Positions 27,222 through 37,904 of a stretch of DNA of 64,000 nucleotides are shown piece by piece. The first letter of the stretch is position 1; every line of letters starts with the position of its first letter. Below the pieces are notes generated by a model. The model did not search any database. It saw only the letters and a program-made list of their open reading frames with translations, and was not told the origin of the DNA. The DNA comes from Flavivirga algicola (lineage in GTDB: Bacteria > Bacteroidota > Bacteroidia > Flavobacteriales > Flavobacteriaceae), in the NCBI RefSeq assembly GCF_012910715.1, contig NZ_JABBHF010000017.1, positions 1 through 64,000 of the forward strand. The letters are read 5' to 3'. A program made the translations under genes and the position numbers.

Positions 27222-29684
27222 ATGAGATCATATTTGTTTTTTTGTTATTTATTAATAGGGATTATTCCAACGTTTATTCAGGCCCAAATAACTTATGTAA
27301 GGCCAGTTCAGCAACCTGAAAATAGTATCATTATATCTAAAGAAGCGAACATTTATCATGGTAATTGGATAGATTTCAATAAAAATGGTGTAAAAGATGT
27401 ATTTGAAAATTCATCAAAACCAGTTAATAAAAGAATTGAAGATTTATTATCCAAAATGACTTTGGAGGAAAAAAGCTGCCAAATGGCAACGCTTTATGGT
27501 TTTGGAAGGGTTTTAAAGGATGAATTGCCCACTTCTAGTTGGAAAAAAGAAATATGGAAAGATGGTATAGGGAATATAGATGAGCAGCTTAATAATTTGG
27601 CCTATCATCCAAAATCGGCTACAGATAAGGCATGGCCACCATCAAATCACATAAAGGCATTGAATGAAATCCAGCGATTTTTTGTGGAAAATACACGTCT
27701 TGGTATTCCTGTTGACTTTACAAATGAAGGTATTAGAGGCTTATGTCATGAAAAGGCAACTAGTTTTCCATCTCAAATTGGAGTAGGATCGACATGGAAT
27801 AAGGATTTAGTAAGCCAAATTGGACGCATTACGGGAAAAGAGGCAAAATTACTAGGTTATACCAATGTGTATGCGCCTATTTTAGATATAGCAAGAGACC
27901 CTAGGTGGGGTAGGACTGTTGAATGTTATGGAGAAGATCCTTATTTAGTAGGAGAGCTAGGCTATAACATGGTCAGGGCCATACAAGATGAAGGCGTCGT
28001 AGCAACCCCTAAGCATTTTGCTATTTATAGTGCGCCTAAAGGTGGACGTGACGGTGACGCAAGAACAGACGCACATATCACAGAACGAGAGTTATTTTCA
28101 TTATACCTGCATCCGTTTAAAAGAGCTATAAAAGATGCTGGAGCTTTAGGTGTTATGAGTTCCTACAATGATTATAATGGTGTACCTGTTACCTCTTCGG
28201 GATATTTTTTAAAGGATATTCTTCGAGATTCTTGGGGTTTTAGAGGTTACGTTGTTTCAGATAGTAGAGCTGTTGAGTTTATAGCAGATAAACATCATAT
28301 CGCTAAGGATCATAAAGAAGCTGTTTTGAAAGCTGTGAATGCTGGATTAAATATTAGAACTGATTTTACAATGCCTGAGGATTATATTATTCCTATTAGA
28401 GAATTAGTAAAAGAAGGTAAATTAAGTATGGAAACGGTTGATGATCGTGTGCGTGACATTTTAAGAGTTAAATTTTGGCAGGGTCTTTTTGATAATCCTT
28501 ATGGAGAAGAATTTAAAAAGGCTGATAAGATCGTATCCAATGATGATTTTCAGAAGGTAGCGTACCGTTCATCTTTAGAATCTATCGTATTATTAAAAAA
28601 TTCAGATAATATGTTGCCTCTGGATTTTAGTAAATATAAATCAGTATTGGTTACTGGACCAAATGCCAAGGCAATAAATCATTCGGTAAGTAGGTACGGG
28701 CCTTCTAATATAGAAGTTGTTTCCGTTTACGAAGGTATAAAGCAAAAATTCCCGAAAGATGTCCATATAAAATATGCAAAAGGCTGTGATTTTTTTGATG
28801 AAAATTGGCCTGATAGTGAAATTATTCCAACACTGCCTAGTATTTCAGATCAAGAAGAGATTGATAAGGCTGTCGAAATGGCGAAGACTGTCGGGTTGGC
28901 TATTGTGGTAGTTGGAGACGATGAAGAAACTGTAGGCGAGTCAAGATCAAGAACTTCATTAGATCTTCCAGGAAATCAACAACAGTTAGTAGAGGCTATT
29001 TATAATACTGGGACTCCAGTAGTTATAGTTTTAATAAATGGGCGTCCGTTAACAATAAACTGGATAAACAAATATGTTCCAGCAGTAGTTGAAGGGTGGT
29101 TTCAAGGAAAATTTGGAGGTGCAGCCATAGCAGATGTGTTGGTTGGTAATTATAATCCAGGGGGAAAATTACCAATATCATTTCCAAAAACAATTGGTCA
29201 GATTCCTATGAATTTCCCATCAAAGCCAGGGGCACAGGCAAATCAGCCAGCTAAGGGCCCTAATGGTTCTGGAAAAACACGAGTTGGCGGGTTTTTATAT
29301 CCCTTCGGTTATGGGCTAAGTTATACGACTTTCGACTATTCTAATTTAAGTGTGAAATCTAAAATTAGAAATAATAACGGAAAAGTATTTGTGTCTGTAG
29401 ATGTTACAAATTCAGGTCAAAGAAAGGGAGATGAAGTTGTACAGCTATACTTTTCGGATAAAACTTCAAGTATTACCGTTTATGAGAAACAATTAAGAGG
29501 CTTTGAGAGAATTTCTTTGGAACCAGGGGAAACTAAAACGGTAGGCTTTGTTTTAAATCAAGATGATTTGTCACTTTATAATCAAAATATGGATTTTGTT
29601 TTCGAACCTGGAGTATTTGAAATTATGGTTGGAAGCTCTTCAGAAGATATCCGTTTAAAACAAAGTATTGAGATTTTAGATTAG
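27222..29684 (+). CDS. Glycoside hydrolase family 3 (beta-glucosidase/xylosidase-like)
   Basis: The 820-residue protein has a signal peptide (FIQAQ). A two-domain GH3 body follows: (alpha/beta)8-type domain with KMTLEEKSCQM, NVYAPILDIARDPRWGR, TPKHFAIY and the nucleophile Asp ~347 in GYVVSDS; then an alpha/beta sandwich (VLLKNSDNMLPLD, VVVGDDEETVGES); and a C-terminal FN3-like domain. GH3 enzymes remove terminal beta-glucosyl, beta-xylosyl or related residues from oligosaccharides, usually in the periplasm. The subfamily substrate cannot be decided here. It is the first gene reading away from the HTCS. Confidence 0.9.
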   Translation: MRSYLFFCYLLIGIIPTFIQAQITYVRPVQQPENSIIISKEANIYHGNWIDFNKNGVKDVFENSSKPVNKRIEDLLSKMTLEEKSCQMATLYGFGRVLKDELPTSSWKKEIWKDGIGNIDEQLNNLAYHPKSATDKAWPPSNHIKALNEIQRFFVENTRLGIPVDFTNEGIRGLCHEKATSFPSQIGVGSTWNKDLVSQIGRITGKEAKLLGYTNVYAPILDIARDPRWGRTVECYGEDPYLVGELGYNMVRAIQDEGVVATPKHFAIYSAPKGGRDGDARTDAHITERELFSLYLHPFKRAIKDAGALGVMSSYNDYNGVPVTSSGYFLKDILRDSWGFRGYVVSDSRAVEFIADKHHIAKDHKEAVLKAVNAGLNIRTDFTMPEDYIIPIRELVKEGKLSMETVDDRVRDILRVKFWQGLFDNPYGEEFKKADKIVSNDDFQKVAYRSSLESIVLLKNSDNMLPLDFSKYKSVLVTGPNAKAINHSVSRYGPSNIEVVSVYEGIKQKFPKDVHIKYAKGCDFFDENWPDSEIIPTLPSISDQEEIDKAVEMAKTVGLAIVVVGDDEETVGESRSRTSLDLPGNQQQLVEAIYNTGTPVVIVLINGRPLTINWINKYVPAVVEGWFQGKFGGAAIADVLVGNYNPGGKLPISFPKTIGQIPMNFPSKPGAQANQPAKGPNGSGKTRVGGFLYPFGYGLSYTTFDYSNLSVKSKIRNNNGKVFVSVDVTNSGQRKGDEVVQLYFSDKTSSITVYEKQLRGFERISLEPGETKTVGFVLNQDDLSLYNQNMDFVFEPGVFEIMVGSSSEDIRLKQSIEILD

Positions 29685-29974
29685 TTTGGTTAATAAAATA
29701 GCCGTTACAGGGGGAGAGTAGTAACTAGTAAATCTACATGAGAACGAAAACATTTTTACATTAAAATGAGACTATTTTAAATGTAAGACATAAATAATTT
29801 CATTTTTTTTGTTTCACGCAAGTGATTGTACCATCTCGATTACAGATGGTCTTAGGGAATATATTGCTTACAATGGGACGAAAGCATGAAAGATAAGCAA
29901 TGATAATTATTCTTGTCCCTAATCCGTATTGATTGAAATAAATGTAAAAGAAGCTTACTTAAATTGAAAATAGA

Positions 29975-32368
29975 ATGCTTAGAAATAGAAGAATAGCTAA
30001 TCGATATAAAGTGTTAGGGTTTAAAGTGGTTAGTATTCTTATTGTTATGGGTAGTAGTCCAGATTTACTGGCTCAAGAAAATTTAGAAATGTGGTATACA
30101 GCACCTGCTGCGCAATGGAAAGAATCTTTGCCCATAGGTAATGGTAGAATGGGTACTATGATAGCAGGGAATATTACTTCGGACACCCTTGTAATGAATG
30201 AGGAAACTGTGTGGACAGGAGGTATTCATAACTATATTAATGTTGAAGCAAATCAATATTTGGACGAGATTCGTCAATTAATTTTAGATAGAAAGTATGA
30301 TGAAGCTCTCAAGTTGGGAGATAAACATATGATTGGTACACCACGGAAATTACAGCGTTACCAGCCTTTAGGGAAATTGATCTTTGATTTCGGACACGAG
30401 AAAGCAAATACGACCGATTATAAACGTAGTTTAAGTTTAAATAAAGCTTTAGTAAGTGTATCATACAAAAATAAAGGCTATACATATACTCGTGAAATTT
30501 TTGCATCACATCCTGATGACGTCATAGTAATGCGCTTTACTACGAATAACAGCGAAGGAATCAAGTTCAAATTAAAGCATACTTCAGAACACAAATCGGT
30601 GGGGCAATTAAGGGGTGATACCTATATTTTAAAAGGACAAGGAAGCGAAGGTCAAAATATAAAACCTGATATTCGTTTTGAATCCCGAATAGAAATTTTA
30701 GGAAAAGGAACCCTTAATTTAAACACAGATGAAAAAGGTAGTCTAGAAGTAAAAGGCGGAAAAGAATTGGTTTTGTTGTATACGGCTGCTACCAACTACA
30801 AAAGTTACCAAGATGTTTCAGGAGATCCAGAAGAGAAGTGCGATCATATTTTAGCAGATGCAAAAGGTAAAAGTTATAAGAGTTTGTTTAAAAGACATTT
30901 CACAGACTATAAGGCCTTGTTTGATAGAGTTGTAGTCAATTTTGGAAATTCAAAATCTTATGACATACCTACCAATAAATTAATTGAGCAGGCAAAGAGT
31001 CAGCAAGAACCACTTTTAGATGCTCTTTTCTACCAAATGGGAAGGTATATAATTATAGCAGGATCAAGAAAAGGGACACAGCCACTAAACTTACAAGGTA
31101 TTTGGAATGATAGTATGAATCCGCCCTGGGGATGTAAATGGACATTAAATATTAACCTTCCAATGAATTATTGGATGGTTGAAGCTAGTAATTTAGAAGA
31201 GTTGAATGATCCTTTATTTCAATTGCTTTATGATCTGGAAAAAACAGGAACTAAAGTAGCAAAAGAACATTATGAAGCAAGAGGTTTTGTAGCACATCAT
31301 AATACCGATTTATGGAGAGCCGCTGCACCTGTTGATGGAGCCAATTGGGGGCTTTGGACATTTGGAGGCGCTTGGTTAACCAGACATCTGTGGGAAAGTT
31401 ATCAGTATTCCCAAGACAAAGAGTTTCTTAAAAAAGTTTATCCAGTAATGAAGAATGCTTCACTATTCTTTTTTGATTTTTTATCGGAAGGAAATCAAGG
31501 CTATTTGGTTACTTCACCAAGTGTGTCATTTGAGCAGTCTTATACATTACCAAATGGAAAACATGGTAGATTGTGTGAAGGCCCTACTATGGATAATCAA
31601 ATACTTCGGGATTTATTTACAAATTGTTATAGAGCAGGTAAGATTTTAGAGGATGATGAAGTTTTTTTAGATAGTCTTAGTTTGATAAAAAATAGATTAA
31701 AACCAACCACAATTGATACGAATACAGGTAGATTAATGGAATGGGCGTGGCCAGCGAAGCAAAAAATGATAACGGGTCAAAATGCATCCTTATGGGGTGT
31801 GCATCCTGGATATGAAATTAATTATATAGAAACACCAGAGCTTGCTGCAGCCGCAGAAAAAACGTTGAGCTATTCAGATGCCAAATCGGTTGTATGGCAA
31901 TCAGTAGGGAGTTGGATGAGCGGGACAAAGTCCAATTTTTGGACACGTTTATATAAAGGTAATGAAGCCTACCATGAATATGAGAAGATTGTAGAGAAAA
32001 ACTTATTTGAAAACTTATTTGTGAGTTTTTATCCCAAAAAATATTTTATGGCCGATGGCAATCTTGGTGTTGCCGCAAGTTTTAATGAAATGTTAGTGCA
32101 AAGTCACCGTATCAATAAGAAAGGAAATACAATTATAGATTTATTACCTGCTATACCAGATGTCTGGAAAGATGGCTCCATAAAAGGAATACGTACTAGA
32201 GGTGGTTTTGAATTGAATCTATCATGGAAAGCAGGCAAACTGGAAACACTCAAAATCCTTTCAAAAGTTGGAAATACATGTGATTTGGTTTACGGTGGTA
32301 AAACGGTAACATTAAAAACTAAAGCTGGTAAATCTTATCTGTTTGATGAACATTTAAAAACAAAATAA
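29975..32368 (+). CDS. Glycoside hydrolase family 95 (alpha-L-fucosidase/galactosidase)
   Basis: The protein starts with a secretion signal ending near LLAQE, then the GH95 opening (MWYTAPAAQWKESLPIGNG and TLVMNEETVWTGG). The catalytic domain has PLNLQGIWNDSMNPPWGCKW and NINLPMNYWMVEASN, and an Asp at ~693 in MADGNLG that matches the general-base position of characterised GH95 fucosidases. EMLVQSH follows, as in the family. GH95 enzymes hydrolyse alpha-1,2-L-fucosyl or alpha-L-galactosyl ends with inversion. A 290-bp gap before it (29685-29974) holds only a 7-bp hairpin (29830-29850), so it may have its own promoter. It heads the run GH95 to GH88. Confidence 0.9.
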   Translation: MLRNRRIANRYKVLGFKVVSILIVMGSSPDLLAQENLEMWYTAPAAQWKESLPIGNGRMGTMIAGNITSDTLVMNEETVWTGGIHNYINVEANQYLDEIRQLILDRKYDEALKLGDKHMIGTPRKLQRYQPLGKLIFDFGHEKANTTDYKRSLSLNKALVSVSYKNKGYTYTREIFASHPDDVIVMRFTTNNSEGIKFKLKHTSEHKSVGQLRGDTYILKGQGSEGQNIKPDIRFESRIEILGKGTLNLNTDEKGSLEVKGGKELVLLYTAATNYKSYQDVSGDPEEKCDHILADAKGKSYKSLFKRHFTDYKALFDRVVVNFGNSKSYDIPTNKLIEQAKSQQEPLLDALFYQMGRYIIIAGSRKGTQPLNLQGIWNDSMNPPWGCKWTLNINLPMNYWMVEASNLEELNDPLFQLLYDLEKTGTKVAKEHYEARGFVAHHNTDLWRAAAPVDGANWGLWTFGGAWLTRHLWESYQYSQDKEFLKKVYPVMKNASLFFFDFLSEGNQGYLVTSPSVSFEQSYTLPNGKHGRLCEGPTMDNQILRDLFTNCYRAGKILEDDEVFLDSLSLIKNRLKPTTIDTNTGRLMEWAWPAKQKMITGQNASLWGVHPGYEINYIETPELAAAAEKTLSYSDAKSVVWQSVGSWMSGTKSNFWTRLYKGNEAYHEYEKIVEKNLFENLFVSFYPKKYFMADGNLGVAASFNEMLVQSHRINKKGNTIIDLLPAIPDVWKDGSIKGIRTRGGFELNLSWKAGKLETLKILSKVGNTCDLVYGGKTVTLKTKAGKSYLFDEHLKTK

Positions 32369-32453
32369 TAAACGTCTTATAGGTTTAAAATAAAATGGTT
32401 AACTATTTATTGTCAAAAAACTATATTCAAAAAGTAAAAAAATAAAAGTAAAA

Positions 32454-34892
32454 ATGATAGTCAAAAATAATCGCAAAATTCATGTTTTATTGATGATGAT
32501 GGTCATAGTAAGTACCGTTTTTTCACAAGATTCAAAATATAATCAACCACCTCATACTTTTCCAGAATATAGTGGAAATTATACAAAAAATCTTTTTTCG
32601 CCAGTAACAAAACCAGGAAAGACATTCTATATCTCGGTTAATGGTAACGATAAAAATAAAGGGACTAAAAAATCACCATTTAGAAGTATTGAGGCTGCCA
32701 GAGATGCCATAAGAAATCTTAAGGCAAATTTAGGACTGCCTAAGGGAGGCGTAGATGTTATCCTTTTAAAAGGAACCTATAATATTGGATCAACAATAGA
32801 ATTTACATCTGAAGATACAGGTACGAGCACATCTCCCATTGTGTACAAAGGAGAAAAAAAGGGAGAAGTGATATTAACAGGAGGTGTACAAGTAGATACA
32901 AAGCGATTTAAAATTGTTTCTGATGAGGAGCTACTTAGTCGTTTACACCCTAAAGCTAGAGGAAAAGTGATATATATTGATTTATCAAAAGACAAGCTCG
33001 ATTCCTACTTTCCTGGCGATGGAAAATACGGACAAATAGCTATGGATGGTTATATGCTGCAATTGGCGCAATGGCCAAACAGAGCATATAACCACATAGG
33101 CAAAATACATGAAGAAGGGCCCACCACACGTTGGCTTAAACCAGGAGAAAAACCAATGCCTTATAGTAAAGAAAATCCAACAGGAGGAAAGTTTTCATTT
33201 AAAGAAGACCTTTCCCCAATGGTGCAAACTGAGTTTGAAAGAACGAGAGATATTTATGCACAAGGGTATTTTCATAATGATTGGTATTTTCAGCATGAAC
33301 CATTGGGAAGTATCAATAACAATGTTGTTCAATTATTGCATCATACCCGTTATGGTATTGTTAACAAAATTAAGTCTATACCAAGAAGAGTTCGTCTTTT
33401 CAATGTTTTGGCAGAGTTAAATGAACCAGGAGAATGGTATTTTGATAAAAAAGAACAAAAATTGTTTGTATGGCCAATAAAAGGCTTCGAACCTGGAAAA
33501 TCTACTGTAAGTTTTATCGGTACAAAAAGTGCATCAATCAATAATAGTTTTGCACAACCAGGCGATGTTAAAGCACAAAAAGCATCCCTTCCTTTGATTA
33601 CCATGAAAAACACATCGTATGTAACCTTAAGCAACTTTATTATTGAAAATACAGGCAGTTTGGCCATTAGTATTAAAGGAGGAAAGTATAACCTATTGGC
33701 AGGTAGTATTATCCGTAATGGTGCAGGTAAAGGCATAGAAATTAAAGGAGGAAAATATAATGGGATAACCAGCTGTGATTTCTATGATCTATATGCTGCT
33801 TTTAGTATTTCTGGAGGAGATTTTAAATCGTTGGAGAGATCGAATAATTTTGCAACAAATAATGTAATTAGAAATTGCAGATATAGGGGTTATGGTGTTG
33901 TGTCTTTATCTGGAGTAGGCCTTTATTTTGCTCATAATTTGTTGCATAGTATGAATGGTGCCATTATGTATAAAACGGTAAACCTTTTAATGGAATATAA
34001 TGAGTTTTATAATATTGGGTATGAAATGGGCGATTTTAATGTGGCCTATTGTGGCGCCCAATGGTACACTATGAATAATGTAGTGCGCTACAATTTTGTA
34101 CATCATTTAATAGAGCCAGGAGGGCATCCAGTAGCAGCTTTTAGAAATGATGATAATGGAGCTGGTCTAAAAATTTATGGCAATGTGTTCTACCGACCAG
34201 GAAGAGGAAGTGCCCAATTTGATGGACCTCTTAACGATTTTCAAAATAATATCACATTAGATTGTTATACGGTTTGGTGGACTCTTAAAAAACCGATTAC
34301 GAAAGAAGGTATTCAGGAAAAATGGGACAAACTTTCTCGTTTTGGAACAGATTTACCCAAAGGAGATAAAGGAGACTATCTCTATATTACAGAAAAAGTT
34401 ATTGGAGAAAAAGGATGGCTTAAAAGTCCGTGGAAAGAAACTTTTCCAGAGTTAAAAGCCATGATAGAAACCAATCCTTGGGCTCAAACTTTTGGCAATG
34501 TAAATTTAAATTATGTATATAAAGTAAGGAAGCCTTTTCATATACATGGAGGGTCTGGTACCATAGAAGGTATGGAAAGTAAAAGAAAAGGACATTTTAA
34601 AGATTTACCTATAGAAGGATCATTTGAGCCTCCAGTAGAAATTAGTCTGGATGCTTTTGAAGATATTAGTTCATTAGATTTTAATCTAAAAAAAGACTTT
34701 AAGTTAATGGATGGTTTTAAGCCTATTCCTTTCGATAAAATTGGTTTGGTTAAAGACGATTTCAGAAAAAAGCCATTAGATAAAAAAATATATAGAAGCT
34801 ATATCTATGAGAGGTTTAAAGATGAAAAAGGAGGACGATATAATTCTGAAATAGTTAAAGCGAGATATCCGCTTCCTGGTTATTTAAAATAA
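32454..34892 (+). CDS. Secreted right-handed beta-helix protein (GH141/lyase-like), paralogue 2
   Basis: The 812-residue protein has a signal peptide (VIVSTVFSQ) and no sorting domain, so it is probably periplasmic. It shows the YISVNGNDKNKGTKKSPFRS and VDVILLKGTYNI opening of right-handed parallel beta-helix enzymes and a run of short beta-helical coils (NNVIRNCRYRGYGVVSLSG ... YFAHNLLHSMNGA). It ends with the IPFDKIGLVKDDFR block shared by the four beta-helix proteins of this locus. Where the proteins at 1408 and 40154 have EGDGGA, this one reads EMGDFNVAYCG, so a presumed active-site segment differs. It sits between two fucosidase genes. Confidence 0.75.
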   Translation: MIVKNNRKIHVLLMMMVIVSTVFSQDSKYNQPPHTFPEYSGNYTKNLFSPVTKPGKTFYISVNGNDKNKGTKKSPFRSIEAARDAIRNLKANLGLPKGGVDVILLKGTYNIGSTIEFTSEDTGTSTSPIVYKGEKKGEVILTGGVQVDTKRFKIVSDEELLSRLHPKARGKVIYIDLSKDKLDSYFPGDGKYGQIAMDGYMLQLAQWPNRAYNHIGKIHEEGPTTRWLKPGEKPMPYSKENPTGGKFSFKEDLSPMVQTEFERTRDIYAQGYFHNDWYFQHEPLGSINNNVVQLLHHTRYGIVNKIKSIPRRVRLFNVLAELNEPGEWYFDKKEQKLFVWPIKGFEPGKSTVSFIGTKSASINNSFAQPGDVKAQKASLPLITMKNTSYVTLSNFIIENTGSLAISIKGGKYNLLAGSIIRNGAGKGIEIKGGKYNGITSCDFYDLYAAFSISGGDFKSLERSNNFATNNVIRNCRYRGYGVVSLSGVGLYFAHNLLHSMNGAIMYKTVNLLMEYNEFYNIGYEMGDFNVAYCGAQWYTMNNVVRYNFVHHLIEPGGHPVAAFRNDDNGAGLKIYGNVFYRPGRGSAQFDGPLNDFQNNITLDCYTVWWTLKKPITKEGIQEKWDKLSRFGTDLPKGDKGDYLYITEKVIGEKGWLKSPWKETFPELKAMIETNPWAQTFGNVNLNYVYKVRKPFHIHGGSGTIEGMESKRKGHFKDLPIEGSFEPPVEISLDAFEDISSLDFNLKKDFKLMDGFKPIPFDKIGLVKDDFRKKPLDKKIYRSYIYERFKDEKGGRYNSEIVKARYPLPGYLK

Positions 34893-34922
34893 ATATTAAA
34901 TAAAGTATTCAAAAAAGTAAAA

Positions 34923-36395
34923 ATGAAAAAAATCATATTATTATTAGCGCTAATTATAAGTGTTGGTTCTTATAGTTTTGCACAAGAGAAAAAGTATGAG
35001 GCAAATTGGAAGTCTATAGATAGTCGTCCAATTCCTTCTTGGTATACAGATGCAAAATTCGGAATATTTATTCACTGGGGACCATACTCGGTGCCAGCTT
35101 TTTCAAAAGTAGGAGCCTATTCAGAGTGGTACTGGATGAATTTGGTAAATCCATCAAGAGCAAAAAATGGATATCATGAAACCAATGAGTTTCATAATAG
35201 GGTATATGGAAAAAACTTTACTTACCCTGATTTTGTGCCTCTGTTTACGGCAGATATGTATGATCCAGATCAGTGGGCCGATATTTTTAAAAAATCAGGA
35301 GCAAAATATGTTGTTTTAACCTCAAAACACCATGATGGTTATACGCTTTGGCCTAGTAAAGAAGCAGACAAGTCATGGGGAAGACCCTGGAGTTCCACAA
35401 ATTCTGGACCTGGAAGAGATTTGCTAGGAGAGCTTACAGAGGCGGTAAGAAAGACGAATGTGAAAATGGGACTTTATTATTCTTTATATGAATGGTTTAA
35501 CCCATTATATACTGCTAATGCCGATTTATTTGTAGAAAAGCATATGGTACCACAGTTTAAAGATGTGGTCACGAAATATTCCCCTTCTTTGATTTTTACA
35601 GATGGCGAATGGGATTACCCACATACCACTTGGAAAGCTACAGAGCTACTATCCTGGTTATATAACGACTCTCCAAGTAAACATGATGTTGTGATCAATG
35701 ATCGTTGGGGAAAAGAAACGCGTCATAAACATGGCGGCTACTATACTACCGAATATGGTTCTGGAATGCCAAATGCCGATGTGCCTTGGGAAGAAAATCG
35801 CGGTATGGCACATTCATTTGGGTTTAGCAAGACAGAAAACTTTAAAGATTATAATTCAACCCAAGAGTTATTATATATGCTCATTGATATTGTGAGTCGT
35901 GGGGGTAACTTCCTTTTGGATATAGGACCAACCGCCGATGGAAGAATTCCTGTAATTATGCAAGAGCGCTTATTAGAAATGGGTGATTGGCTACAAGTAA
36001 ATGGAGAAGCTATTTATGGTACATCAATTTGGAAAAATACGTGTCAATGGACAAAAGGAAAAGTAGAGGATGCCAAAAGAGGGCATTACAAAGTAAAATA
36101 CGATGTCATGAAATTAACGATAAATCCAGAAAAGGGATTTGCATCAAAAGAAATATTCTTTACTAAAAAAGATAAGGTACTTTATGGTATATGTCCAGTA
36201 TATCCAGAAGGGCAATTAATAGTAAAAGATGTTAAAATAAAGTCGAATGCGGAAATTACCTTATTAGGATATGATAAACCATTAAAATGGGAGAAATCGG
36301 GCAAGAATATTGTAATAAATATGCCTTATTTAAGCCCGTCTACTGCGCCTTGCCAATATGCATGGACGGTTAAAATTGATGGAATTTTAAAGTAA
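34923..36395 (+). CDS. Glycoside hydrolase family 29 alpha-L-fucosidase
   Basis: The 490-residue protein has a signal peptide (SYSFAQ). The GH29 catalytic barrel is clear: WYTDAKFGIFIHWGPYSVPA, YVVLTSKHHDGYTLW, and the nucleophile Asp 227 in LIFTDGEWDYP. A C-terminal beta-sandwich follows. GH29 enzymes are retaining exo-alpha-L-fucosidases. With GH95 in the same operon this argues for fucose in more than one linkage in the target glycan. The gene follows the beta-helix gene by 30 bp and precedes GH30 by 29 bp. Confidence 0.92.
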   Translation: MKKIILLLALIISVGSYSFAQEKKYEANWKSIDSRPIPSWYTDAKFGIFIHWGPYSVPAFSKVGAYSEWYWMNLVNPSRAKNGYHETNEFHNRVYGKNFTYPDFVPLFTADMYDPDQWADIFKKSGAKYVVLTSKHHDGYTLWPSKEADKSWGRPWSSTNSGPGRDLLGELTEAVRKTNVKMGLYYSLYEWFNPLYTANADLFVEKHMVPQFKDVVTKYSPSLIFTDGEWDYPHTTWKATELLSWLYNDSPSKHDVVINDRWGKETRHKHGGYYTTEYGSGMPNADVPWEENRGMAHSFGFSKTENFKDYNSTQELLYMLIDIVSRGGNFLLDIGPTADGRIPVIMQERLLEMGDWLQVNGEAIYGTSIWKNTCQWTKGKVEDAKRGHYKVKYDVMKLTINPEKGFASKEIFFTKKDKVLYGICPVYPEGQLIVKDVKIKSNAEITLLGYDKPLKWEKSGKNIVINMPYLSPSTAPCQYAWTVKIDGILK

Positions 36396-36424
36396 ATTAA
36401 TTAAAATAACAAATTTAATAGTGA

Positions 36425-37843
36425 ATGAAGTTTTCAATCATATACTTAATTGGTCTTTTTTTTGGAACAACTGTATTAGCACAAAATACCCAACATAAAT
36501 TGCCCGAACTTAAAAGAGTCGATGCAAAAGTATTTTACGTAAAATTAGAAGGAAATGTTTCTGTAAACCCAGTTAAGGAATACAAGTTTTCCAAGAACTT
36601 AGAAAAAGGAACGCAACGAATTCGTTTGTATGGTGCTAATAAGTTTCAAACTCTTGAAGGAATTGGAGGTGCTTTTAATGAACATGGGGGAGAGGCTTTA
36701 TTTAAGCTGACAGAAAAAGAACAAGCTAAGGTTTACAATAACTTATTTGGAGAAAACAAATCTGCTTTTACCTTTTGTCGTACAGCCATGGGAGCAAGTG
36801 ATTTCGGTTTGGATGCCTATTCTTATTCAGAGAAAGAAGGTGATTATGAAATGAATTATTTTACTTTTAAACGAGAAGATAAGTTTGTTACGCCTTACAT
36901 ACAGGGAGCTTTCAAGGTAAATCCCGATTTAAAACTTTTTGCATCACCCTGGAGTCCACCAGCATGGATGAAACATTGTAAGCGCATGGATATTGATTCA
37001 GATGAAAACGTGTTAATTAACGACCCAAAAATATATGATGCTTATGCAAAATATTTTATGAAATATATTCAAGCTTATGCAGAAAGAGGAATTAATGTGA
37101 GTCGTATCAATATTCAAAATGAAACAGATTCGCACCCAAGTTTCCCTGGGTGTTTTATGGGACCGGATCAAATGGCTCATTTTGCAAAAAACTATCTAAT
37201 TCCCGAATTTGGAAGGCATCATTTAGAAACGGAAATTTATGCAGGAACCTTTAGAACAACATATGAATTGCATAGCCATCATATTATGCAAGACAAAGAT
37301 TTAAGGAAGGTTATTGATGGTGTCGGTTTTCAATATGCAAAAGATTTTCACATTCGTGATTTTAAAAGGTTGTTTCCAGAAGTCCCGATCATGCACACCG
37401 AAGGTAAATGTTTTCGTGGAGAGAATACTTGGGAACAGGCAGCAACCCGTTTAAAGGAGGTAGTGTCTTATATTAATGCTGGAACGACTAATTACTGTTA
37501 TTGGAATATGATTCTTAATGAAACAGGAACAAGTGCATGGGGGTGGAAGCAAAATAGTTTGATAAATATTAACAGGAAAACAGGAGAGGTTACTTATAAT
37601 CCAGATTATGCCGTAATTCATTTGTATAGCCATTTTTTGCGCCCTGGGGACACGCGAATTGCATTTATAGGTAAAAACATTACTATGACTGCCGTAGAAA
37701 GACCAGATGGTAGCTATGTGGCTTTAATTCATAACGGAAAAAAAGAAGCAGTACAATATCATTTAGTGATGGACAATAAGTATGATGCGCTAATAGAATT
37801 GCCCGCCAATGCTGATTGTGCCGTTGTGGTAGAAAAGGGATAA
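36425..37843 (+). CDS. Glycoside hydrolase family 30
   Basis: The 472-residue protein has a signal peptide (GTTVLAQ) and a GH30 barrel with GIGGAFNEHGGE, LFASPWSPPAWM, the acid/base Glu 233 in INIQNETDSHP and the nucleophile Glu 326 in MHTEGKC. A short beta-domain ends the protein. Family GH30 includes beta-glucosidases, beta-xylosidases, beta-fucosidases and endo-glycanases. The glucosylceramidase-like form here does not tell which. The initiator ATG overlaps a GTG four bases upstream; ATG is preferred. Confidence 0.88.
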   Translation: MKFSIIYLIGLFFGTTVLAQNTQHKLPELKRVDAKVFYVKLEGNVSVNPVKEYKFSKNLEKGTQRIRLYGANKFQTLEGIGGAFNEHGGEALFKLTEKEQAKVYNNLFGENKSAFTFCRTAMGASDFGLDAYSYSEKEGDYEMNYFTFKREDKFVTPYIQGAFKVNPDLKLFASPWSPPAWMKHCKRMDIDSDENVLINDPKIYDAYAKYFMKYIQAYAERGINVSRINIQNETDSHPSFPGCFMGPDQMAHFAKNYLIPEFGRHHLETEIYAGTFRTTYELHSHHIMQDKDLRKVIDGVGFQYAKDFHIRDFKRLFPEVPIMHTEGKCFRGENTWEQAATRLKEVVSYINAGTTNYCYWNMILNETGTSAWGWKQNSLININRKTGEVTYNPDYAVIHLYSHFLRPGDTRIAFIGKNITMTAVERPDGSYVALIHNGKKEAVQYHLVMDNKYDALIELPANADCAVVVEKG

Positions 37844-37904
37844 CCATAATTAATATGTGGATGCTTTATACAAAAATAAGGTACCTTAAAATCAAATTAA
37901 TATC

